A stretch of DNA of 64,000 nt from NCBI RefSeq assembly GCF_011694815.1, contig NZ_CP050177.1, positions 4,813,001 through 4,877,000 on the forward strand, in the 5' to 3' direction. The notes under the pieces were generated by a model, which saw nothing but the letters and a program-made list of their open reading frames with translations, was not told the origin of the DNA and ran no database searches. This DNA comes from Streptomyces liangshanensis. Lineage in GTDB: Bacteria > Actinomycetota > Actinomycetes > Streptomycetales > Streptomycetaceae. Below, piece by piece: positions 17,744-24,151 of this stretch; the first letter of the stretch is position 1; every line of letters begins with the position of its first letter. A program made the translations under genes and the position numbers.

Positions 17744-19213
17744 TCAGCTTTCGCCCCCGGCCCCTCCACCCGCCCCGGCGGCCCCCGGACCCGCCGCCTC
17801 GGCCGCCCTCGCCGCCGCACTTCCCGGACGCTTCCGCGCCACCCAACCGTCGATATTCCTTTGCTGGCCACGGGCCACGGCCAACGAACCCGCCGGTACG
17901 TCCTTCGTGATGACCGACCCCGCGGCGGTGTACGCCCCGTCGCCAATGGTGACCGGCGCCACAAACATGTTGTCCGAGCCCGTCTTGCAATGTGAACCGA
18001 CGGTCGTGTGGTGCTTGGCCTCACCGTCGTAGTTCACGAACACACTCGCCGCGCCGATGTTCGAGTACTCCCCGATCGTCGCGTCCCCCACGTACGACAG
18101 ATGCGGCACCTTCGTCCCCTCACCGATCGTCGCGTTCTTCATCTCCACGTACGTACCGGCCTTCGCCTTCGCGCCCAGCCGCGTCCCCGGCCGCAGATAC
18201 GCGTACGGGCCCACCGTCGCCGACGCCCCCACCTCCGCGCCGTCCGCCACCGTGTTGTCCACCCGCGCGCCCGCGCCCACCAGCGTGTCCTTCAGCCGCG
18301 AGTTGGGCCCGACCTCCGCCCCCTCACCCAGATGCGTCGTCCCCAGCAACTGCGTCCCCGGGTGGATCACCGCGTCCTGCTCGAACGTCACGTCCACGTC
18401 CACGAACACCGACGCCGGATCCACCACCGTCACCCCGGCCGTCATCGCCCGCTCCAGCAGCCGCGCGTTCAGCAGCCGGCGCGCCTCCGCCAACTGGATC
18501 CGGTTGTTGATGCCCAGGATCTCCCGGTGGTCCGCGGCGACCGCCGCGCCGACCCGGTGACCCGCCTCCCGCAGGATGCCGAGGACGTCCGTCAGGTACT
18601 CCTCGCCCTGGCTGTTGTCCGTACGGACCTTCCCCAGCGCGTCCGCCAGGAGCTGCCCGTCGAACGCGAACACCCCGGAGTTGATCTCACGGATCGCGCG
18701 CTGCGCGTCCGAGGCGTCCTTGTGCTCCACGATCGCGGTGACCGCGCCGCTCGCGCCGTCCCGCACGATCCGCCCGTACCCGGTGGAGTCGGGGACCTCG
18801 GCGGTCAGGACGGTGACGGCGTTGCCGTCGGCCGCGTGGGTGGCGGCGAGCGTGTTCAGCGTGTCGCCGGAGAGCAGCGGGGTGTCGCCGCAGACGACGA
18901 CCACGGTCCCGTCCGGGACGCTGCCCAGCTCCTGGAGGGCGGTGCGGACGGCGTGTCCGGTGCCGTTCTGCTGGGCCTGGAAGGCGGTGCGGACGCCGTC
19001 GTACGCCTCGGCCAGGTGCGACTCGACCTGCTCACGGGCGTGTCCGACGACCACGACGAGATGCTCGGGCCCGAGCTCACGGGCGGCGGCCACGACATGT
19101 CCGACGAGCGAACGCCCGCAGATCTCATGCAGGACCTTGGGGGTGCGCGACTTCATGCGGGTGCCTTCACCCGCTGCGAGGACGACGACGGCTGCCGGGC
19201 GGTTGGCGCTCAC
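17744..19213 (-). CDS. glmU: Bifunctional N-acetylglucosamine-1-phosphate uridyltransferase/glucosamine-1-phosphate acetyltransferase
   Basis: 489-aa two-domain enzyme that makes UDP-GlcNAc for peptidoglycan. The N-terminal pyrophosphorylase has the loop VVLAAGEGTRMKS and CGDTPLL; from about residue 250 a left-handed beta-helix of hexapeptide repeats (VHPGTQLLGTTHLGEGAEVG region) forms the acetyltransferase with LSYVGDATIGEYSNIGA. The GTG at 19213 (VSANRPAAV) is chosen over ATG 19246 because the enzyme's conserved start is there. A low-complexity Ala/Gly tail of about 30 residues closes the protein. tRNA-Gln is upstream on the same strand. Confidence 0.96.
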   Translation of the reverse strand: MSANRPAAVVVLAAGEGTRMKSRTPKVLHEICGRSLVGHVVAAARELGPEHLVVVVGHAREQVESHLAEAYDGVRTAFQAQQNGTGHAVRTALQELGSVPDGTVVVVCGDTPLLSGDTLNTLAATHAADGNAVTVLTAEVPDSTGYGRIVRDGASGAVTAIVEHKDASDAQRAIREINSGVFAFDGQLLADALGKVRTDNSQGEEYLTDVLGILREAGHRVGAAVAADHREILGINNRIQLAEARRLLNARLLERAMTAGVTVVDPASVFVDVDVTFEQDAVIHPGTQLLGTTHLGEGAEVGPNSRLKDTLVGAGARVDNTVADGAEVGASATVGPYAYLRPGTRLGAKAKAGTYVEMKNATIGEGTKVPHLSYVGDATIGEYSNIGAASVFVNYDGEAKHHTTVGSHCKTGSDNMFVAPVTIGDGAYTAAGSVITKDVPAGSLAVARGQQRNIDGWVARKRPGSAAARAAEAAGPGAAGAGGGAGGES

Positions 19214-19283
19214 GGGAATGCCCTTCGGCTTCGGGTGGTGGACCACCGCAGGATACCGGGGGGTTTCGTGGCGGACATGAGGA

Positions 19284-19312
19284 CGGGTCCTGACCTGGGA
19301 GGTCAGGACCCG
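19284..19312. terminator. Perfect hairpin downstream of tRNA-Gln
   Basis: CGGGTCCTGACC, a TGGGA loop and GGTCAGGACCCG form a 12-bp perfect stem, five bases past the 3' CCA end of the minus-strand tRNA. This is the expected position for its terminator and lies upstream of glmU. Confidence 0.85.
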
Positions 19313-19317
19313 AACTG

Positions 19318-19391
19318 TGGCTCCCGGGGAAGGACTCGAACCCTCATGATCAGATCCAAAATCTGACGTCTTGCCCTTAGACGACCCGGGA
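19318..19391 (-). tRNA. tRNA-Gln (anticodon UUG)
   Basis: On the minus strand the cloverleaf is complete: acceptor TCCCGGG/CCCGGGA, D stem GTCT/AGAC, anticodon stem TCAGA/TCTGA with loop TTTTGGA, five-base variable loop, T stem GAGGG/CCTTC around TTCGAGT, discriminator G and an encoded CCA. Anticodon TTG reads CAA glutamine codons. Length is 74 bases. The upstream protein gene stops only six bases before its 5' end, and the terminator follows its 3' end. Confidence 0.95.
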
Positions 19392-19397
19392 TTACCG

Positions 19398-20267
19398 CTA
19401 TGTCCGATTTCGAGGATCGGCTGCGGATGCAGAGTTTACTATGCCGCACCACCACCCCTCGATGCGACGGTACAAGTCGGCTCCCTGGGCTACTCGGACG
19501 ACGAGGCAACCGCGGTAGCTGTCCCCGACGTTCTTCCTCACGGTCTTCGGGTTGTGCCGCTTGAGGGTGGTCCTCTTGAACGTCTTCACGTCGACGTCGA
19601 GCTGGTCCGCCCAGTACTGTTCCGCAGCCGTCACGTCGGCCGACTCATGGATCATTACGCGATAGGAAAGGTGCTCAGGCGCTACTCCGACCAGGTTGAG
19701 CCAGGACAGGAAGACGCGAATCACCCCGAGGTCGCTGTTGACGAAGATGACCGTCTCCCGGCGGTCGTAAGGCTTGTCCTTCGTGCCCTCGGCCCAATAG
19801 AGGGCGACGCCGGTCATGAACAGTTCTCGGTCGGACAGGGTGCCTATCTCGGCTGTCGCTCGGCTCTTGGTTTCCTGACGCTCCACCTCACGCCGCGCGA
19901 GCGTTACCTCCCAGCCCCGCCGCGCGATCGCCGACGCCTCCTCGCGGGTGCGCCTCGGCGGCTTCGGCAGGTCTCGGACCCATAAGGAGATGGAACCCTT
20001 CGAGCACCCCAGCTCCACCTGGATCTGGTCGTACGTGAGCCCCTGTAGGCGCAGCTCGCGCGCCTTCTCGCGCAGGTCGTCCTTCGCTCGCGGTCGCTTC
20101 GTCCATTCCGGGGCCGGTTCGCCCTCCAGGAGGCGGTTGAGGAGGTCGTTGTTGTCGACGTAGAGCCGGTCGCGGATCTGGCGGCGGCTCAACCCCTCCC
20201 GTCGCAGCGCCACCGCCCGCTCCCGGAGTCCCTCGAAGTCGGCATATTTGTTGCTCATCGCTGTCAT
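19398..20267 (-). CDS. HTH protein with LAGLIDADG-like C-terminal domain, uncharacterised
   Basis: 289 aa. Two helix-turn-helix-like stretches lie at about residues 18-40 (LRREGLSRRQIRDRL) and 75-100 (LQGLTYDQIQVELGCSKGSI). From about 150 on, FMTGVALYWAEGTKDKP, NSDLGVIRVFLSWLNLVGV and the closing YRRIEGWWCGIV resemble stand-alone LAGLIDADG-like proteins; that fold is my inference and the acidic motif is degenerate. ATG 20267 or 20258 may be the start. It contains a rare TTA codon (19983-19985), looks less GC-rich than its neighbours, and ends six bases before tRNA-Gln, all of which suggest later arrival. It could instead be a transcription regulator. Confidence 0.7.
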   Translation of the reverse strand: MTAMSNKYADFEGLRERAVALRREGLSRRQIRDRLYVDNNDLLNRLLEGEPAPEWTKRPRAKDDLREKARELRLQGLTYDQIQVELGCSKGSISLWVRDLPKPPRRTREEASAIARRGWEVTLARREVERQETKSRATAEIGTLSDRELFMTGVALYWAEGTKDKPYDRRETVIFVNSDLGVIRVFLSWLNLVGVAPEHLSYRVMIHESADVTAAEQYWADQLDVDVKTFKRTTLKRHNPKTVRKNVGDSYRGCLVVRVAQGADLYRRIEGWWCGIVNSASAADPRNRT

Positions 20268-20423
20268 GGGACAGATCGTCGTACGGAATCCGGACTTCCG
20301 GCTCGAATGTACGGGCGATTCACCAGTTCGAGTGATCGCTCTCCCTCTGCTGTGTCCCTCGTCCCGTCCCGCGCGATCCAGGACACAAGAAATTGGGTCG
20401 CGCCCGCCCGTAGGCTGGGAGAC

Positions 20424-21758
20424 ATGACCACAACGGGGGCACATCAGGACGCCGCGGGCCCGACCGCCCGCGGCTACTGGTGGTGGGAGCGTCGGCGGAG
20501 TGTTGTTCTGGACGTGGGGCTGGCCGGTGTGTCGGCCCTGGAGTGCGGGCTGGAGGGGGTCCGGTTCGCGGACACCGCCGTGCTGCCCGTACCGGTGGGG
20601 GTGGTCTTCGGCCTGCTGGCCGGTTCCGTACTGCTCCTGCGGCGGCGGTGGCCCGCCAGCGTGGTGCTCGTCTCGATCGCCGTGACCCCGGCGGAGATGG
20701 GCTTCCTGATGGCGGTCGTCGGGCTCTACACCCTCGCCGCCTCCGAGCTGCCGCGCCGCGTCATCGCCGCGCTGGCCGGGATGCAGCTGGCGGGGACGCT
20801 GATCGTCACGTTCGTCAGGACCCGGCAGAGCGTGTCGCAGGGGGACTTCGACACCTCCCGGTGGTACGTGCCGCTCATCGCGCTCATGATGTCCGTCGGC
20901 CTGACCGCCCCGCCCGTGCTCTTCGGGCTGTACGTCGGGGCGCGGCGCCGGCTGATGGAGAGCCTGCGGGAGCGGGCCGACAGCCTGGAGCAGGAGCTGT
21001 CGCTGCTGGCGGACCGGGCGGAGCAGCGGGCCGAGTGGGCGCGGACGGAGGAGCGGACGCGGATCGCGCGGGAGATGCACGACGTGGTGGCGCACCGGGT
21101 GAGTCTGATGGTGGTGCACGCGGCGGCGTTGCAGGCGGTGGCGCTGAAGGATCCGCCGAAGGCGGTGAAGAACGCGGCGTTGGTGGGCGACATGGGGCGT
21201 CAGGCGTTGACGGAGTTGCGCGAGATGCTCGGGGTGTTGCGGGCGGGGGAGCAGGTCGCGGCGCGCAAGGCCTCGGACGCGGGGCCGTCGCTGACGGTGC
21301 CGTTGGCGGCGGTGGGGCTGGCGGCGGCGGCCGCGGCGGCCGCGGCGGCGGAGGACGGTCCGGGGATGGGGGACATCGAGGCGCTGGTGGGGCAGTCGCG
21401 GGAGACGGGCATGGTCGTGGAGTTGGCGGTGCACGGTGAGTCGCGCGCGTATGCCCCCGAGGTGGAGCAGACGGCGTACCGGGTGGTGCAGGAGGCGTTG
21501 ACGAACGTGTTGAAGCACGCGTCGGGCGCGAAGGTGGTCGTGCGGTTGGCGCATCGCGAGGCGGAGGTGGCGATGCAGGTGGAGAACGGTCCGTCGGACC
21601 GTGCGGCGCAGGACGCGGGTCTGGGGCTGCCGAGCGGCGGTAACGGTCTGGTGGGGATGCGGGAGCGGGTGACGGCGCTGGGCGGGGTGTTCGTCTCGGG
21701 TGAGACGGACGCGGGGGGTTTCCGGGTGTCGGCGGTGTTGCCGTACCGGGCTGCCTGA
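20424..21758 (+). CDS. Sensor histidine kinase (HisKA_3/NarL-partner type), orphan
   Basis: 444 aa. The N-terminus has four to six hydrophobic helices up to about residue 175, then a coiled linker (ERADSLEQELSLLADRAEQR). The dimerisation box RIAREMHDVVAHRVSLMV carries the phospho-acceptor His219. The ATP domain shows VVQEALTNVLKHASGAKV (N box) and GNGLVGMRERVTALGG (G box). A poly-Ala stretch lies at about residue 300. ATG 20424 follows GGGAGAC. No response regulator is adjacent, so its partner is elsewhere; either LuxR-type regulator near the window start is a remote possibility. The divergent HTH gene starts 156 bp upstream. Confidence 0.9.
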   Translation: MTTTGAHQDAAGPTARGYWWWERRRSVVLDVGLAGVSALECGLEGVRFADTAVLPVPVGVVFGLLAGSVLLLRRRWPASVVLVSIAVTPAEMGFLMAVVGLYTLAASELPRRVIAALAGMQLAGTLIVTFVRTRQSVSQGDFDTSRWYVPLIALMMSVGLTAPPVLFGLYVGARRRLMESLRERADSLEQELSLLADRAEQRAEWARTEERTRIAREMHDVVAHRVSLMVVHAAALQAVALKDPPKAVKNAALVGDMGRQALTELREMLGVLRAGEQVAARKASDAGPSLTVPLAAVGLAAAAAAAAAAEDGPGMGDIEALVGQSRETGMVVELAVHGESRAYAPEVEQTAYRVVQEALTNVLKHASGAKVVVRLAHREAEVAMQVENGPSDRAAQDAGLGLPSGGNGLVGMRERVTALGGVFVSGETDAGGFRVSAVLPYRAA

Positions 21759-21852
21759 GTGCGGGTGCGGGTGCGAGGTGCGGGGTGCGTGCCGGGCTGC
21801 CTGGGTGCCGGTGCGGCCTCGGTGGAGGGTCGCGGTCGGCGTCCGCCCGGGG

Positions 21853-22344
21853 TCAGGCTTCCGTCTCGGTCAGCCGGGTCGGGAGTTTGCCGGTGATCAG
21901 GGTGCCCAGTGCCTGGTCGATGTCAGGGCCGAGGAACCAGTCGCCGGTGTGGTCGATGCTGTAGACGGCCCCGGTGTCGTCGATCGCGAGGATTCCCTGT
22001 CCGTCGTCCTCGCCGAGGGGGCTCATCCCGGTTTCGAGGGAGCGCCCGAGGTCGGAGAGGGTGCGGGCGAGGTGGATGCCGGCCAGCGGGTCGATGCGGA
22101 ACGCGACGGGCGCTATCTGGCGGCCGGGTCCTGGCGCGGTGACGCGCAGCCCGCCGAACTCCGCCCAGGCCTCGACGGCGGCGGGGAACACGGCGTGGGT
22201 GTGGCCGGCGGGGGTGATGTGGGCGCGGAGGGTGTCCGCCCATTCCTCGGCCTGCTTTATGTCCCATCGTCCGGGCTGCCAGCCGGCGTCGCGGAGCGCG
22301 GCGTCGATGGGCACGGGGAAGCGGGTGGTGGAGAGGTCGGGCAT
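21853..22344 (-). CDS. SUKH-3-type immunity protein
   Basis: 163-aa protein with the SUKH-3 pattern: DIKQAEEWADTLRAH near residue 28, AEFGGLRVTAPGPG, and the Trp/Gly-rich close AVYSIDHTGDWFLGPDIDQAL. SUKH proteins are typical immunity proteins of polymorphic toxin systems in bacteria. ATG 22344 lies 8 bp after the stop of the upstream YwqJ-type deaminase gene on the same strand, so the two form a toxin-like/immunity-like operon. Which toxin it neutralises is unknown. Confidence 0.82.
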   Translation of the reverse strand: MPDLSTTRFPVPIDAALRDAGWQPGRWDIKQAEEWADTLRAHITPAGHTHAVFPAAVEAWAEFGGLRVTAPGPGRQIAPVAFRIDPLAGIHLARTLSDLGRSLETGMSPLGEDDGQGILAIDDTGAVYSIDHTGDWFLGPDIDQALGTLITGKLPTRLTETEA

Positions 22345-22352
22345 GGCGCGGC

Positions 22353-22853
22353 TCAGTTCTTCTCGGTGGGGTCGACCGCCTGCACGCCGAAGTGGGCGAG
22401 CATGGCCGTACAGGACCGGCACGGCGGCGCGTAGCTGCCGTGGAGGGGGTCGCCGTCCTCGCGGATGCGGCGGGCGGTCAGTTTGGCCTGCTTGAGGGAG
22501 CGGCGTGCCTCGCCGTGGGTGAGGGGTTTGCGCCGGGCGCGCTTGGAGCGGTTCTCCTCGGTGGCGGTGAGGTGGCGGGAGAGCAGGATCGCTTCGGGGC
22601 AGCGGCCGGTGAACCGTTCCCTCTGGGCGCTGCCGAGCGTGTCGAGGAAGTCCTGGACGAGGGGGTGCAGCGTCGGCGGCCGGTCGGCCTTGCCCGCGGT
22701 GCAGGTGAGGGTTTCGCCGCGTACGGTGAGCGCCGCCGCGACGGCGGGCAGGATGCCGTCGCGGCGTTGCCGGAGGGCGGGTGCCCGGTGCGGTTCGGTG
22801 CTGCTCCAGCTGAGGCGTGGGTCGCCGGACGTGTCGGTCGGTGCTGTGTGCAA
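22353..22853 (-). CDS. YwqJ-type nucleic-acid deaminase-like protein
   Basis: 166-aa protein with the deaminase-fold zinc-site pattern: a Cys-Pro-Glu motif in FTGRCPEAILLSRHL and the downstream pair in YAPPCRSCTAMLAHFGV. This matches the YwqJ-like group of toxin-associated deaminases. It has no delivery domain or signal peptide, so it could be a domesticated intracellular enzyme. The start is inferred as TTG 22853, because GGGAGGGA lies seven bases upstream and homology begins soon after; no suitable ATG exists. The SUKH-3 gene follows 8 bp later. Confidence 0.72.
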   Translation of the reverse strand: MHTAPTDTSGDPRLSWSSTEPHRAPALRQRRDGILPAVAAALTVRGETLTCTAGKADRPPTLHPLVQDFLDTLGSAQRERFTGRCPEAILLSRHLTATEENRSKRARRKPLTHGEARRSLKQAKLTARRIREDGDPLHGSYAPPCRSCTAMLAHFGVQAVDPTEKN

Positions 22854-23173
22854 GGTGCTGTCCCTCCCGTGCCCGCGGCGGGAAGCCGCTGGTGTCACGC
22901 CCCCGTGTTGAGGGGACAGCCTGCCAAATGTGACGGGCCGTGGGAAAGCTGGGGCATGAATCGGGCGCTCCGGGGCATGAATCGGGGGTTTCTGTCGGCT
23001 CTGGGTCACCTCGCTGTGACCGTTGGTCACGAGGTGGGGGCGGGTGTGGCGGGGAGTGCGGCGGGGGGTGTGCGGGGGGTGCGGAGCGTCTGGGTCGCCT
23101 CTTGCCCCACGGCATAGGCTGTCCTGAACCAGGGCTGTGCTGAACCAGCCGGAAGCAGCAGGGGGCAACCGCC
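22854..23173. promoter_or_regulatory. 320-bp divergent control region of the deaminase/SUKH locus
   Basis: No gene is visible. The direct repeat GGGGCATGAATCGGG occurs at 22951 and, at 21 bp spacing, at 22972. A palindrome GTGACC-GTT-GGTCAC at 23016-23030 is extended outward by imperfect CCTC/GAGG arms. Its central position between the divergent deaminase and SMI1/KNR4 genes makes it a candidate operator for both. A G-rich stretch leads to the SMI1/KNR4 ribosome-binding site (AGGGGGCAACC). Confidence 0.5.
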
Positions 23174-24151
23174 ATGACGACAGGTCGGCTCGGGCAGCAA
23201 GCCGCGCCACCGAACGCGGCCTACGCCGGGCAGGTCGTGCATTTCCCGGACCCGGTCCGGGCGTCCCGCCACCCGGGGGGTGTGCGGGTGGACGATGACG
23301 GCCGTCCGGACTTCGTGCCGTACGCGCGTGCCGCCGCGGAGATAGCGGACCCCCCGGAGGGGTTCGGGGTGGACGAACTGCGGCTCACGGACTATGTGTC
23401 GGCGAATGCCGCGCTGGCCGCCGCGGGGCACGAGTTGTGGGACACGATCCCGGCGGTGGCGACGCCGCACGGCTGGACGTGGCATCACGCGCCGGGTTCG
23501 CGCCGGCTGGTGCTGGTGCCGGTCGAGGTGAAGGCGCTGTTGCGGCATCACGGTGGTCTGGCGGCGGCGCGGGTGGATCACGCGAAGCGCGGGACGCGGC
23601 CGCTCCAGGAGACGAGGCCGGGTCATTTCGGGCTGCCCAAGGGGGCGGTGTCGGTGACCGAGCAGCAGGTGCTGGGGGTCGAGGAGGATCTCGGCTACCG
23701 GTTGCCGGGGGCGTACCGCTCGTTCCTGAAGGCGGCGGGGGGCTGTGCGCCGGTGGGGGTGGCGCTCGACGCGGAGTTGGGGCTGCTGGTGGACCAGCCG
23801 TTCTTCACGGTGCGTGACGAGGCGGCGTTCAACGACCTGGTGTACGTGAACAAGTGCCTGCGGGACCACCTGACGAAGGACTACCTGGCGGTGGGCTTCG
23901 TCCAGGGCGGCATTCTGGCGGTCAAGGTGAAGGGCGACCGGATCGGTTCGGTCTGGTTCTGCGCGTACGACGACGCCCGTGACCAGGACGGCTGGAGTGT
24001 CCAGGAGCGGGTGGAGCGGCTGTTGCTGCCGTGCGGGGACGACTTCGACGCCTTCCTGCTCCGTCTGGCGGGCAGTCCGCCGGAGTTGGAGACGGTGGCG
24101 AACCTGATGGTGGACGGCGGCTTCGCGCGCGCCGTCCCGGTGGGGGGATGA
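23174..24151 (+). CDS. SMI1/KNR4-family (SUKH-1) protein
   Basis: 325 aa. The C-terminal two-thirds carries the SUKH-1 core, with LGVEEDLGYRLPGAYRSFLK at about residue 175 and the later VGFVQGGILAVKVKGDRIGS and WFCAYDDARDQDGWSVQERV. The first 150 residues are not a recognised domain. SUKH-1 proteins are commonly immunity proteins of polymorphic toxin loci. ATG 23174 follows a GGGGG-rich site. Its TGA overlaps the ATG of the next gene, so the two are translationally coupled. No cognate toxin with a secretion signal is present nearby. Confidence 0.82.
   Translation: MTTGRLGQQAAPPNAAYAGQVVHFPDPVRASRHPGGVRVDDDGRPDFVPYARAAAEIADPPEGFGVDELRLTDYVSANAALAAAGHELWDTIPAVATPHGWTWHHAPGSRRLVLVPVEVKALLRHHGGLAAARVDHAKRGTRPLQETRPGHFGLPKGAVSVTEQQVLGVEEDLGYRLPGAYRSFLKAAGGCAPVGVALDAELGLLVDQPFFTVRDEAAFNDLVYVNKCLRDHLTKDYLAVGFVQGGILAVKVKGDRIGSVWFCAYDDARDQDGWSVQERVERLLLPCGDDFDAFLLRLAGSPPELETVANLMVDGGFARAVPVGG

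Noticed and set aside
19318..20267. Integrative element attached at tRNA-Gln
   Set aside because: The neighbouring gene is at the tRNA 5' side, there is no integrase, and no direct repeat of the tRNA 3' end was found.
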